DNA of 64,000 nt from Azoarcus sp031546845. GTDB taxonomy: Bacteria > Pseudomonadota > Gammaproteobacteria > Burkholderiales > Rhodocyclaceae. Positions within the stretch are counted from its first letter, which is position 1. The number at the start of each line of letters is the position of its first letter. A program made the position numbers and the translations under genes. The stretch spans positions 1 through 64,000 of the forward strand of contig JAVBJT010000035.1 in the NCBI GenBank assembly GCA_031546845.1, written 5' to 3'. A model generated the notes under the pieces. The model worked only from the letters and a program-made list of their open reading frames with translations. It was not told the origin of the DNA and did no database searches. This document shows positions 32,459 through 41,981 of the stretch, in pieces.

Positions 32459-34612
32459 CTATCTCTGCGTTAGCGCATCGGTCATTATGCGAGGCGTAAT
32501 AAACACCAGCAATTCACGGCGCTTGGAATCCCGGGTTGTTTCGCGGAACAGCGCCCCAATCACCGGCAATTCCCCAAGTAATGGCACACGGGTGACATTG
32601 GTCGACTCTTCTTCCTCATAAATCCCGCCGATAACGACCGTACCCCCATTTTCTACCAGTACTTCGCTTTTTACGTTCTTTGTATTGATTGCAGGCACTG
32701 AAAACCCTGCAATGACTTCAGGCCGATCCTTGTTGACTACCACCTGGAGCTGAATTCGTCCATCCGGCGTAATTTGCGGCTTAACCTTCAAGGACAATAC
32801 AGCTTTCTTGAAAGAAACACTCGTCGCGCCGGAACTCGTGGCCTCTTGATACGGAATTTCGTTCCCTTGCTCAATTGTCGCCTCAACCTGATTGGCAGTC
32901 AGCACCCGAGGACTGGAAACGATCCGTCCCCGGCCATCAGATTCGAGTGCAGACAGCTCAAGATTCAGAAAACGGGTAAGCGAGCTATTAAACAATGTCA
33001 GATTGAGGTTACCAAACCCAACCGGCATAAACCCGTTCCCGCTTGTGGCAGACTCCCCTACCCTCTGAAGCATGCCATTGATCAGGGCGTTTGAATCCGT
33101 ATTAACTGTCCCATCATCTTTGAAGGAAACAAACTCGGAAGAGCCAAATCCTACCTGCGCACCATTACCCAGGCTCTTGCTCTTCATGTCGCCGTATCCC
33201 AGGCGAACCCCCAGATCCCGGGCAAAGTCTTTATTGGCCTCGACAATTCGGGCCTCGATGAGCACTTGTCGCGGAGCAACATCGATCTCACCGACCAATC
33301 GACGCAATGACTGCAAACGACTCGCTACGTCGGTTACAAAAATCTTGTTGCTGCGATCATCTACAACGACACTGCCCCGCTTGGACAACATCGTCTGGTC
33401 TTTACTCTTGAGGAAATCGAAAATTTCCTTCGCCTTATGGTAGTTGATCTGGAAACTTTCCGTTTCAAGCGGCTCCAAATCTCCAATTTGCGCCTTGGAT
33501 TCCAGTTGCAGTTTCTCGCGTAGCGCCAACTCCTCTCCAGGCGCAATCCAAATGACGTTGCCATTTTTCCGCATGTCCAGGCCCTTGGCCTGCAGAATGA
33601 TCTCCAGGGCCTGGTCCCATGGCACATCTTTCAAACGAAGCGTCAGGCTGCCCTGTACCGAATCGGAAGTGATGATATTGAAGTTGGTAAAATCGGCAAT
33701 GACCTGCAATACAGAACGAACATCGATATTCTGGAAATTGAGCGACAGCTTTTCGCCTTGATATTGCCCGCGCTGAACCAATTTATTGGGATCTTCGACA
33801 ACTCGCTTGACTTCAAGCACGAACATGTTGTCGCTTTGATAAGCGTTGTGCTCCCATTTTCCATGTGGCGTAACGGTAAGGCGTACTTTATCCCCCTCTT
33901 GCTGCGCCACCATGGATGTTACCGGCGTGGCGAAATCAGTCACATCCGCCCGCCTCCGCAAATGTTCGGGCAGGGATGCTCCCGCAAAATCGACAACGAG
34001 ATTGCCACCTTGTTGCCGAATATCAATGCTGGTATCGGCATTCGACAATTGAACAACAACACGACCCTCACCATCTTTACCGCGCCGGAAGTTGACGTCG
34101 CGAATACTTCTCTTGTCACCAATAGACGCTCTTGAATCTTCGAAACCCGAAAATGCTTTCGTTCCTGACGATTGAGCAGACTTTGTTCCGACCTGATTCA
34201 GCGCAACGATGACGACATTCCCTTCTACCTGAATATCGTAGGGCACCATCTTGACAAGATTGAGCACAACCCGCGTGCGATCCCCAACCTGGACGATATT
34301 CGCACTACGTAAATCGCTCTGCTCGACACTTTGAACACTACGATCAAGCCCATTCATCGTTTGCGGAAAATCAAGAGCAATACGCGCTGGATTCGCAATC
34401 GTGAAACTGGGGGGCAAATTCGCCAATGCATCCCGCATTGTCAAGCGGATATAGAGAATTCCTCCCCGCTCGGCAGCCTCGAAAGACTCCAGCCGATTTT
34501 CAGCTGGCGCGGCAACGGCAGGCGCTGCGGCTTCTTGCGCCTGCACCAGATTCATTGGCGCAAAAGCTGCAAAAAGAGCAGCTGTTAGAAACGTCGTTAT
34601 CCCGATTTTCAT
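32459..34612 (-). CDS. pilQ: Type IV pilus secretin PilQ
   Basis: 717 residues, outer-membrane pore for the type IV pilus. A signal peptide (MKIGITTFLTAALF... VQAQ) is followed by AMIN domains, a secretin-TonB short N-terminal (STN) domain (LNFQNIDVRSVLQVIADF), NolW-like repeat modules, and a C-terminal secretin barrel (VPLLGELPVIGALF at the end). Start at 34612 overlaps pilP by ATGA, and an upstream methionine would extend before the signal peptide. It is the last gene of pilMNOPQ. Confidence 0.95.
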   Translation of the reverse strand: MKIGITTFLTAALFAAFAPMNLVQAQEAAAPAVAAPAENRLESFEAAERGGILYIRLTMRDALANLPPSFTIANPARIALDFPQTMNGLDRSVQSVEQSDLRSANIVQVGDRTRVVLNLVKMVPYDIQVEGNVVIVALNQVGTKSAQSSGTKAFSGFEDSRASIGDKRSIRDVNFRRGKDGEGRVVVQLSNADTSIDIRQQGGNLVVDFAGASLPEHLRRRADVTDFATPVTSMVAQQEGDKVRLTVTPHGKWEHNAYQSDNMFVLEVKRVVEDPNKLVQRGQYQGEKLSLNFQNIDVRSVLQVIADFTNFNIITSDSVQGSLTLRLKDVPWDQALEIILQAKGLDMRKNGNVIWIAPGEELALREKLQLESKAQIGDLEPLETESFQINYHKAKEIFDFLKSKDQTMLSKRGSVVVDDRSNKIFVTDVASRLQSLRRLVGEIDVAPRQVLIEARIVEANKDFARDLGVRLGYGDMKSKSLGNGAQVGFGSSEFVSFKDDGTVNTDSNALINGMLQRVGESATSGNGFMPVGFGNLNLTLFNSSLTRFLNLELSALESDGRGRIVSSPRVLTANQVEATIEQGNEIPYQEATSSGATSVSFKKAVLSLKVKPQITPDGRIQLQVVVNKDRPEVIAGFSVPAINTKNVKSEVLVENGGTVVIGGIYEEEESTNVTRVPLLGELPVIGALFRETTRDSKRRELLVFITPRIMTDALTQR

Positions 34613-35130
34613 TTTCCACTCTCCTGCCGTTCCTGCAGCACTAGCGTACTGGTGCGCTCGACCCAATCGCCATTCGCATCCTCAACAAGCTCTTTAAGCG
34701 TTATTTCCGATTCACTGATTCCGGTGATAACACCAAAATTCTGTCCCATGTGATTCCCGACCTTAACCTGATGTAGATTTTTCCCCGCCAAAATCAGAGC
34801 ATTCGATGCCTTCCCCTTCATCAGCAACCCGACCATCTTCAAGGACTCGAGCGGATATGCCTCAAGAGGCTCGGGGGGCCGGGTGCGGTCCGGCTCATTG
34901 TTTTTTGTCGTTCCGCTACGCGTTGGCTCGATTCGGCTTGCCTGAAACGGATCGACATATTCCGCGGCAGCGTAATCCACGGCAGGAGCAGGCTTTATTT
35001 CAGGCAACGGTGCCACTGGCCTGGAACGCATTTCCTTGGCCTGCTCACTCATCCAAGCCTGGATGTTTTCCTGATCGCTTGCGCAGCCAAACAAAGTCAG
35101 ACTACAAAAAAGAACCAGCCCGCGTTTCAT
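34609..35130 (-). CDS. pilP: Type IV pilus assembly lipoprotein PilP
   Basis: 173 residues. The signal peptide MKRGLVLFCSLTLFGCASDQ ends in a lipobox (LFGC). A disordered Pro-rich stretch follows, and a C-terminal beta domain (KMVGLLMKGKASNALILAGKNLHQVKVGNHMG) matches PilP. It links the PilN/PilO inner-membrane complex to the PilQ secretin. ATGA overlaps both neighbours. Confidence 0.93.
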   Translation of the reverse strand: MKRGLVLFCSLTLFGCASDQENIQAWMSEQAKEMRSRPVAPLPEIKPAPAVDYAAAEYVDPFQASRIEPTRSGTTKNNEPDRTRPPEPLEAYPLESLKMVGLLMKGKASNALILAGKNLHQVKVGNHMGQNFGVITGISESEITLKELVEDANGDWVERTSTLVLQERQESGK

Positions 35131-35810
35131 TGCTTGCCTCCTTTTGCAGCTGCCTTCGTCTTTGTAGTTCGCTGCTTGCTTGCAAGCTCCTCTTGGTCAA
35201 GATAGCGGTACGTTATGGCCTTGGCTTCAAATTTCAGTTTTCCATTCGGCAAACCGCTTATTGCAATATTACTCAGCGTGACAATACGCGGCATCTTTGC
35301 GACATCGCTGGCAAAATCCCCCAATTCGTGATACCCCCCTACAATGCGGATATCAATAGGCATTTCAGCATAAAAATCCTTCACGACATCGCTACCAGGC
35401 TTGAACAATTCAAATTGCAACCCACGACCTAGACCTGCCTGATTTATATCCGACAACAGGGAGTCCATTTCCGCGCGATTTGGCAATTGTTTGAGCAAGG
35501 CGCCAAATTGGCGATCTATTTCCGCCAACTGCCGCTTGTGTTCGTCGAGATTGAGCGCTTGCTGCTTTTTCCCTCGCCAATCTTCACGCAATTTCTGCTC
35601 TTCTGCCTGTCGCTGCGTCAGCAGTTCTCCTTGCCCACGCCAATCGAACCACCAAAAAGCCGCTACGGTCGCCACCAACAACACAATAAACACCGTAATA
35701 CGCGGCGCAAGCGGCCACATTCCAGGATCGTTCGGATCTACCCTGAAGTCTTGTGCCAGTCGCTGAAAATCGATGCCACGGGAGTCAGCGGCTGTTTTTT
35801 TCGCCTTCAT
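35127..35810 (-). CDS. pilO: Type IV pilus assembly protein PilO
   Basis: 227 residues with one N-terminal membrane helix (ITVFIVLLVATVAAFWW), a coiled-coil region (RQAEEQKLREDWRGKKQ) and a C-terminal ferredoxin-like domain. It forms the alignment complex with PilN. A charged Lys-rich tail is present. Overlaps pilN and pilP by 4 bp. Confidence 0.93.
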   Translation of the reverse strand: MKAKKTAADSRGIDFQRLAQDFRVDPNDPGMWPLAPRITVFIVLLVATVAAFWWFDWRGQGELLTQRQAEEQKLREDWRGKKQQALNLDEHKRQLAEIDRQFGALLKQLPNRAEMDSLLSDINQAGLGRGLQFELFKPGSDVVKDFYAEMPIDIRIVGGYHELGDFASDVAKMPRIVTLSNIAISGLPNGKLKFEAKAITYRYLDQEELASKQRTTKTKAAAKGGKQ

Positions 35811-36397
35811 TTCCGCGCCCCCTTCTCCACCACTTTCTCTGCACCTTTATCCGCAGCGGGTCGAGCACGCATGGCATCGAGAGTAAATTCGCTTACGTCA
35901 CGATTGTTCAATTTTGCCGACTTCACTTCCACCAACTTCGCCTGGGCGAAAAATGACGAACCTCCAAGATTGCTCATTAAATGCGATACGCGTGCATTGG
36001 ATTGCGCGTAGCCGCTGAGCCCGACATTATTTCCATTTTGCTTGACTGATTTGAGATAAACGCCCTCCGGCATCTTTTGCGCCAAATCATTCAATAACAA
36101 CACTGTCTGCGCCCTATCTGCCTGCAGCGCCTCAATGACCTGCTTGCGAGCGAGTAACTCACTGATTTGCTCTTGCAGCTTTTTTATCTCGGCAATTTCT
36201 GTATCAAGCTTTTTGATCTCAGTCTTGAAGATATCGTTTCTTCGCTCTTGCCGTTCTACGTAACCCGCATAGATCGTATGAACAAGCACGCCGATGACTA
36301 TCCCGGCGGCAATCATCACCCCGGAGACAAGATAAAACCGCTGCCGCCGCTCACGACGCCCTTGCTCGCGATGCGGAAGAAGATTGATCCGGATCAT
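35807..36397 (-). CDS. pilN: Type IV pilus assembly protein PilN
   Basis: 196 residues. The short cytoplasmic N-terminus MIRINLLPHREQGRRERRQ is the conserved PilM-binding motif (INLLPxR). One membrane helix and a coiled coil lead to a periplasmic fold paired with PilO. Overlaps pilM by ATGA. Confidence 0.94.
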   Translation of the reverse strand: MIRINLLPHREQGRRERRQRFYLVSGVMIAAGIVIGVLVHTIYAGYVERQERRNDIFKTEIKKLDTEIAEIKKLQEQISELLARKQVIEALQADRAQTVLLLNDLAQKMPEGVYLKSVKQNGNNVGLSGYAQSNARVSHLMSNLGGSSFFAQAKLVEVKSAKLNNRDVSEFTLDAMRARPAADKGAEKVVEKGARK

Positions 36398-37461
36398 TCG
36401 TCAAACCTCCGCAGTGCAAGACCGCATGCGACCATCAGTGACGGCGCATCAGCCTCCAAATTCTTGGCGCGGACCTTGGAAGAAAGACTCATGCCGACAA
36501 ACGGATTAGCAACCACTGTCTCAACCTGGGTTCGACCCCGCACCACTTCGGCCAAGCCAGGCATGACAGCGCATCCGCCGGCCAAAACGATGCAGTCGAC
36601 TTCGTTGTATTGGGTGGACGTAAAGAAAAACTGCAGGGCGCGGGAGGCCTCGAGCGCCAAATTATCCATGAACGGACGCTGCAGATCGCGCGCGTAATCT
36701 TCCGGGAGATTGCCGCTGCGCTTGGCGGTTTCCGCCTCGTCGCCACTCATGCCGTATTGGCGGGCAATTTCCTGGGTAAGCTGTTGACCGCCAAAAACCT
36801 GCTCTCTCGTATAGATGGGCTGCCCGCCACGCATCACGGTAACGTGCATGACATTGGCGCCTATATCTATGAGAGCGATGATTTTTTGCGCACTGGACAG
36901 GCGCTTGCTGACAAGCTCGAAGGCGGATTCCATCGCGAGCGACTCGACATCCAACACGGTTGTCTTGAGTCCCGCAGCCTGGGCCACGGCGACTCTATCC
37001 TCGACTTTGTCTTTGCGCGATGCGGCGATCAGCACCTCGACTTCGCCTGCGGTGCCCGCCGGACCAACCACCTGAAAATCCAGATTCACTTCGTCGAGCG
37101 CGAAGGGGATGTACTGATTGGCCTCCGACTCGACGTGCATTTCCATTTCCTGCTCCCGCAAGCCATCGGGCAGGATGATTTTTTTGGTAATGACCGACGA
37201 TGCCGGCAACGCCAACGCCACGTTTCTGATACCCGTGCCAAAACGGCGCAAGGCACGCTTGACGCCCTCGCTGACGGCTTCCAGATTGGCCACGTTGCCG
37301 TCGACCATCACGTCACGCGGCAGCGGCTCGATCACATAGCGCTCGACGCGATAGCCGCCCTTCCCGCTATCGCTCAACTCCACCATTTTTACAGATGAAG
37401 ATGAAATATCCAGCCCAGCGAGCTGTCGCGATTTTGATCCAAACAAGGAGAACTCAATCAC
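36394..37461 (-). CDS. pilM: Type IV pilus assembly ATPase-fold protein PilM
   Basis: 355 residues of the actin/FtsA-like fold. LAGLDISSSSVKMVEL is phosphate-1, LIDIGANVMHVTVM phosphate-2 and ILAGGCAVMPGLAEVV the adenosine motif. It docks in the cytoplasm on the PilN tail and organises the pilus motor platform. It is the first gene of pilMNOPQ, divergent from the penicillin-binding protein gene, the classic order in Gram-negative bacteria. Confidence 0.95.
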   Translation of the reverse strand: MIEFSLFGSKSRQLAGLDISSSSVKMVELSDSGKGGYRVERYVIEPLPRDVMVDGNVANLEAVSEGVKRALRRFGTGIRNVALALPASSVITKKIILPDGLREQEMEMHVESEANQYIPFALDEVNLDFQVVGPAGTAGEVEVLIAASRKDKVEDRVAVAQAAGLKTTVLDVESLAMESAFELVSKRLSSAQKIIALIDIGANVMHVTVMRGGQPIYTREQVFGGQQLTQEIARQYGMSGDEAETAKRSGNLPEDYARDLQRPFMDNLALEASRALQFFFTSTQYNEVDCIVLAGGCAVMPGLAEVVRGRTQVETVVANPFVGMSLSSKVRAKNLEADAPSLMVACGLALRRFDE

Positions 37462-37594
37462 GAAGAAAACCCTTAAATTTCTTTATGTTAGACGTCATTT
37501 CTGAGTCAGTCTCTCAAATGCTAGCAACAACAATGGGTGCTGTAAAGCAAATTGCATCATCGACAATGGCTAGAGTGTTGCGTTGCCGCCCTTC

Positions 37595-37600
37595 TATAAT
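37595..37600 (+). promoter_or_regulatory. Candidate -10 box for the penicillin-binding protein gene
   Basis: A perfect TATAAT lies 30 bp before the start at 37630 in the pilM divergent gap. The matching -35 is weak (TAGAGT with an 18-bp spacer), so this is only a candidate. Confidence 0.35.
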
Positions 37601-37629
37601 GCCCATCTCTCACTAGATTGGGCCTGCGA

Positions 37630-40029
37630 ATGCGTTGGTTTCTTTACCCATTTGTCACCCTGCTCGCACTGGCGATCCTGGGTCTCGCCACGCTGGCGGC
37701 AATGGCCTTACTTGCATGGCCCAACCTGCCCTCGCTCGAATCGCTGACAGACTATCGCCCCCGCATCCCATTACGGGTATATACCTCCGACGGCTATCTT
37801 TTGGGCGAATTCGGCGAAGAGCGCCGCACCGTCGTTCGCATCGACCAAGTGCCGCCCATACTCAAGCAAGCCATTCTGGCCGCGGAGGATGAGCGTTTCT
37901 ACGACCACCCTGGCATCGACATCATCGGCATGATGCGCGCCGCACTGGCCAACCTTACCAGCGGCAGCCGGGGCCAGGGCGCGTCAACGATCACGATGCA
38001 GGTAGCGCGCAACTTCTTCCTCTCGCGGGAAAGAACCTACAACCGCAAGCTCTACGAAATACTGCTGTCCTTGAAAATAGAACGTAACTTATCGAAGGAC
38101 CAGATTCTTGAGCTGTACATCAACCAGATTTATCTAGGGCAGCGTGCATACGGTTTTTCCGCCGCGGCGCGCACGTACTTCGATAAACCGCTCGACGCCA
38201 TCACGCTTGCCGAAGCGGCCATGCTGGCCGGCTTGCCGAAAGCGCCCTCCACCAACAATCCGGTCGTGAACCCGACGCAAGCCGCGATTCGTCAGCAATA
38301 TGTGCTGCGCCGCATGGTGACGGCAGGCTTTATCGATGAAGCCAGTTTTCGCGACGCCGCGCCAGCCGCCACGGTGCGCAACGCCCGCCAGGCAAGCAAC
38401 GGCGCCAGTCCCATCCACGGCGACTACGTTGCCGAAATGGCGCGCCAGATTGCCATCGAACAGTCGGGCGACGAGGCATACCAACTCGGGCTGCGTATCG
38501 TCACCACCATCACCAAAGCCGACCAGGAAGCTGCTTACACCGCATTGCGGCGAGGCGTGATGGATTACGACAAACGCCACGGCTACCGGGGGCCGGAACG
38601 ATTCGTCGACCTGCCGCCCGACGACGATAACGCCCATCTCAACGAGATCCTTAGCGACACCCCAGATTCCGACGACCTGCTCGCCGCCGTCGTCATCGCG
38701 GTTTCGCCGAAAAATGTACGCGCCTACCGCAACGGCACCATGATCGACATCTCCGGCGACGGCCTGCGCTTCGCCGCGCCAATGCTCAGCGACAAAGCGC
38801 CGCAAACGCGCCGCATTCGCCGCGGCGCCATCATCCGCATCCGCGACAATAGCGACGCGGGCTGGGAGATCGTGCAACTGCCCGAAGCACAAGCCGCGCT
38901 CGTGTCGATGGACCCTCAAACCGGCGCGATACACGCCCTAGTCGGCGGCTTCGACTTCAATCGCAACAAGTTCAACCACGTCACTCAAGCTCAACGCCAG
39001 CCGGGTTCCAGTTTCAAGCCGTTCATCTACTCGGCCGCGCTCGAACGCGGCTACGGCCCCAGCAGCCTTGTCGAGGACGAACCACTTTATTTCCCTCCCG
39101 GCGTCACTGGCGGCCAAGCATGGGAGCCTAAAAACTACGACGGCAAATACGATGGCATCATGGCCTTGCGCGACGCCCTCGCCCGCTCGAAAAATCTGGT
39201 CTCAATCCGCCTGCTGCAATCGATCACGCCCGCCTACGCCCAGGATTACGTCGGCCGCTTCGGCTTCGATCCGGGCCACCACCCGCCCTACCTGACCATG
39301 GCCCTGGGCGCCGGTTCGGTCACCCCATGGGAAATGGCGACCGCCTACTCGGTATTCGCCAACGGCGGCTACCGGATCGAACCTTATGTGGTCAAGGAAA
39401 TTTACGACAGCACCGGTCGCCTGATCGCCAAATTCGACCCACCCGTCGCCGGCGAAAGCGCTCCACGAGTCATCGACCCGCGCAATGCCTGGCTGATGGA
39501 TTCGATGCTGCAGGACGTCGTCCGCCGCGGCACCGCCACACGAGCTCGCAGCCTGGGCCGCAACGACCTCGCGGGTAAAACCGGCACCACCAACGATTAC
39601 CTCGACGCCTGGTTCTGCGGCTATAACCCCAAGCTGGTCGCCATCTCCTGGGTTGGATTTTCCCAACCCAAAAACCTGGGCCGGGGAGAAACCGGCGGCG
39701 CCGCGGCCCTACCGATCTGGATCAACTACATGCGCGTAGCCCTACACGACGTGCCCGAAGCGGAACGTACCCGGCCGCCCGGACTGATCGCCGTTCATGG
39801 CGCGCGTGAGGACTACGTTTACGAAGAGAACCGTCCGCCGGAACCTCCGGCAGCGCCGGATGGCACCACGGCGCGCACACCGCCAATACAACCCCCGGAA
39901 CTGTACTCGCCCGCCATGGAAGCGCCCGAGGAAGCGATTCCTCCCGCGCCGCCGGCACCCACACATAGCGCACCGGCACAGGCGCCGGCGCCTGTTGTGG
40001 ATCGCATACCAACGCCCGTGCGGCGCTGA
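37630..40029 (+). CDS. mrcA: Penicillin-binding protein 1A (class A transglycosylase/transpeptidase)
   Basis: 799 residues. It polymerises and cross-links peptidoglycan at the outer face of the inner membrane. One N-terminal membrane helix is followed by a glycosyltransferase domain (AAEDERFYDHPGID with the catalytic Glu; GASTITMQVARN). An inserted OB-like domain precedes the transpeptidase with Ser460 in GSSFKPF, SKN (ARSKNLVS) and KTGTTND. The C-terminal 60 residues are Pro/Ala-rich. ATG at 37630 is preferred to an upstream TTG. A gene divergent from pilM here is common in proteobacteria. Confidence 0.94.
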   Translation: MRWFLYPFVTLLALAILGLATLAAMALLAWPNLPSLESLTDYRPRIPLRVYTSDGYLLGEFGEERRTVVRIDQVPPILKQAILAAEDERFYDHPGIDIIGMMRAALANLTSGSRGQGASTITMQVARNFFLSRERTYNRKLYEILLSLKIERNLSKDQILELYINQIYLGQRAYGFSAAARTYFDKPLDAITLAEAAMLAGLPKAPSTNNPVVNPTQAAIRQQYVLRRMVTAGFIDEASFRDAAPAATVRNARQASNGASPIHGDYVAEMARQIAIEQSGDEAYQLGLRIVTTITKADQEAAYTALRRGVMDYDKRHGYRGPERFVDLPPDDDNAHLNEILSDTPDSDDLLAAVVIAVSPKNVRAYRNGTMIDISGDGLRFAAPMLSDKAPQTRRIRRGAIIRIRDNSDAGWEIVQLPEAQAALVSMDPQTGAIHALVGGFDFNRNKFNHVTQAQRQPGSSFKPFIYSAALERGYGPSSLVEDEPLYFPPGVTGGQAWEPKNYDGKYDGIMALRDALARSKNLVSIRLLQSITPAYAQDYVGRFGFDPGHHPPYLTMALGAGSVTPWEMATAYSVFANGGYRIEPYVVKEIYDSTGRLIAKFDPPVAGESAPRVIDPRNAWLMDSMLQDVVRRGTATRARSLGRNDLAGKTGTTNDYLDAWFCGYNPKLVAISWVGFSQPKNLGRGETGGAAALPIWINYMRVALHDVPEAERTRPPGLIAVHGAREDYVYEENRPPEPPAAPDGTTARTPPIQPPELYSPAMEAPEEAIPPAPPAPTHSAPAQAPAPVVDRIPTPVRR

Positions 40030-40044
40030 CAGGCCCGCACCCTG

Positions 40045-40368
40045 TCAAACCCGTACCAGAGTAACCGCCGCGCCGGCCTGTTCGCAGACCAGCGCGGAAA
40101 GCCGCTCATACAGTTCCGCGCCATCGCGGGTGGCAATCCAACGCCCCGCTTCGGGGCGGAAATGGAAACCGCCCGCGCGCGCCGCAACCCAAATTTCACG
40201 CGCGGCACTGTGGCGGTTGATGATCATTTTGCTGCCATTGTCGAACTCGATTTCAAGCACCCCACCCGGCTTGGGTTCGATATCCAGATCGACACCACAT
40301 GCTTCCAGCGCCGCCTCGATGCGCAGCAACTCCGCCTCCGCCAGCGCGTTGAACTCGGATTCTTCCAT
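40045..40368 (-). CDS. cyaY: Iron-sulfur cluster assembly protein CyaY (frataxin)
   Basis: 107 residues. The acidic first helix (MEESEFNALAEAELLRIEAALE) and GVLEIEFDNGSKMIINRHSAAREIWVAARAGGFHF match bacterial frataxin, with the conserved INxHxxxxEIWxA motif. It binds iron and regulates the IscS/IscU machinery. Divergent from lptM. Confidence 0.93.
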   Translation of the reverse strand: MEESEFNALAEAELLRIEAALEACGVDLDIEPKPGGVLEIEFDNGSKMIINRHSAAREIWVAARAGGFHFRPEAGRWIATRDGAELYERLSALVCEQAGAAVTLVRV

Positions 40369-40430
40369 GTCAATTCCTTTCGATGCCGATGCCTTCTGAT
40401 AGCATTTTGTCTTTTACGCGACGAGCCGCC

Positions 40431-40628
40431 ATGCGCGCGATGCTTCCCCTGACGGTGCTCACCAGCGCCCTGCTTCTTTCCGCCTGCGGCATCAAAGGGC
40501 CGCTGTACGACCCGCACGCCCCGCCTCCGCGCGCCTCACGGCCGCAAGCCGTCCACACGCACCCATCGACGCCGCAAACCGATCATAGCAAGCCCACCCC
40601 CCCATCCGACGACGCCGACCAAGAATGA
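40431..40628 (+). CDS. lptM: LPS translocon maturation lipoprotein LptM (YifL-type)
   Basis: About 65 residues. A signal peptide ends with the lipobox LLLSAC, and the conserved GIKGPLYDP follows, then a Pro-rich tail. LptM helps oxidise and mature LptD in the outer membrane. The methionine at 40431 was chosen because it begins the signal peptide; the frame is open upstream to 40383. It overlaps the lysA start by ATGA. Confidence 0.85.
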   Translation: MRAMLPLTVLTSALLLSACGIKGPLYDPHAPPPRASRPQAVHTHPSTPQTDHSKPTPPSDDADQE

Positions 40629-41890
40629 AGCCCGCTTTCCCCATGCCGACACTGCACGCCGCCCACAACGGCGAGCTGTATCTTGAAGACACCAGCCTGC
40701 GCGCCATCGCCGAGCGTTTCGGCACCCCCACCTACGTTTATTCCAAAGCGGCACTCATCGCCGCTTTCGACGCCTGGCGCGCCGCGCTGGCGGACCGCCG
40801 CGCGCTGGTGTGCTACGCGGTCAAGGTCAACTCCAACCTGGGCGTACTCTCCGTATTTGCCCGCCTAGGCGCCGGCTTCGACATCGTTTCCGGCGGAGAA
40901 CTCTCCCGCGTTCTCACCGCCGGCGGCGATCCGCGCAGGGTCGTATTCTCCGGCGTCGGCAAAAGCCGCGAGGAAATCCGCTACGCGCTCGAAAAAAACA
41001 TCCGCTGTTTCAACATCGAATCCGCCTCCGAACTCGACCGCATCGACGAAATCGCCGGCGCGCTCGGCAAACGCGCTCCGATCGCCTTGCGGGTCAATCC
41101 GGACGTGGACCCGAAAACCCACCCCTATATCTCCACCGGCCTCAAGAGCAACAAATTCGGCGTCGCTTTCGACGAAGCCCTCGACCTTTACCGCCGCGCG
41201 GCCACACGGCCGCACCTGGTAATATCGGGCATCGCCTGCCACATCGGCTCCCAACTGCTCGACCGCGCGCCGATCGCCGAAGCCGCCGAAAAAATGCTGG
41301 GCCTAGTGGAAAAGCTCGCCGCCGAAGGCATCGCGCTTGATCACATCGACCTCGGCGGCGGCCTGGGTATCCGTTACCACGACGAAACGCCACCGCCAGT
41401 CGCCGACTACCTCGCGCCCTTGCTGCGCGTGTTCGCCGGTCGCACGGAAGAGCTCTGCTTCGAACCCGGCCGCTCGCTGACGGGCAACGCCGGCCTGCTG
41501 CTGACCCGCATCGAATACCTGAAGCACGGCGCGGAAAAGAATTTCGCCGTCGTCGACGCAGCCATGAACGACCTCGTTCGCCCCTCGCTGTACGGCGCCT
41601 ACCACGAAGCCGCCGCCGTTACCCCGCACGCCGCACCGCCACAGCGTTACGACATCGTCGGTCCGATCTGCGAAAGCAGCGATTTTCTCGCCCGCGACCG
41701 CGATCTGGCCCTGGCCGAAGGCGACCTCCTCGCCATGCTTTCGGCCGGTGCCTACGGCATGTCGATGAGTTCCAACTACAACACCCGCGCCCGCGCCGCC
41801 GAAGTCATGGTGGATGGAAGCGCCATCCACCTCATCCGCGAGCGCGAAACCATCGAAGGCTTATACGCCCTGGAGCGCCCTCTCGCCTGA
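40625..41890 (+). CDS. lysA: Diaminopimelate decarboxylase
   Basis: 421 residues (415 from the methionine at 40643). PLP enzyme that makes L-lysine from meso-diaminopimelate. The PLP lysine is in LVCYAVKVNSNLGVL, HIGSQL and DLGGGLGIRY are the phosphate-binding regions, EPGRSLTGNAG binds substrate, and CESSDFLARDR holds the active-site Cys of the other subunit. The start overlapping the lptM stop was chosen for coupling, though the 40643 start is equally plausible. Confidence 0.95.
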   Translation: MKPAFPMPTLHAAHNGELYLEDTSLRAIAERFGTPTYVYSKAALIAAFDAWRAALADRRALVCYAVKVNSNLGVLSVFARLGAGFDIVSGGELSRVLTAGGDPRRVVFSGVGKSREEIRYALEKNIRCFNIESASELDRIDEIAGALGKRAPIALRVNPDVDPKTHPYISTGLKSNKFGVAFDEALDLYRRAATRPHLVISGIACHIGSQLLDRAPIAEAAEKMLGLVEKLAAEGIALDHIDLGGGLGIRYHDETPPPVADYLAPLLRVFAGRTEELCFEPGRSLTGNAGLLLTRIEYLKHGAEKNFAVVDAAMNDLVRPSLYGAYHEAAAVTPHAAPPQRYDIVGPICESSDFLARDRDLALAEGDLLAMLSAGAYGMSMSSNYNTRARAAEVMVDGSAIHLIRERETIEGLYALERPLA

Positions 41891-41920
41891 ACACCCTTTG
41901 TCGAAATACCCGTAAACGGA

Positions 41921-41957
41921 AACAGCCGGCGGTCCTTTCAGCCCGCCGGCTGTTTTT
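41921..41957. terminator. Bidirectional terminator between lysA and amtB
   Basis: AACAGCCGGCGG and CCGCCGGCTGTT pair around a 10-nt loop, followed by TTTTCT on the plus strand. On the minus strand TTTCCG follows. It sits between the converging lysA and amtB genes and can serve both. Confidence 0.8.
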
Positions 41958-41981
41958 CTACTTGCCACCTTTCACCAACCC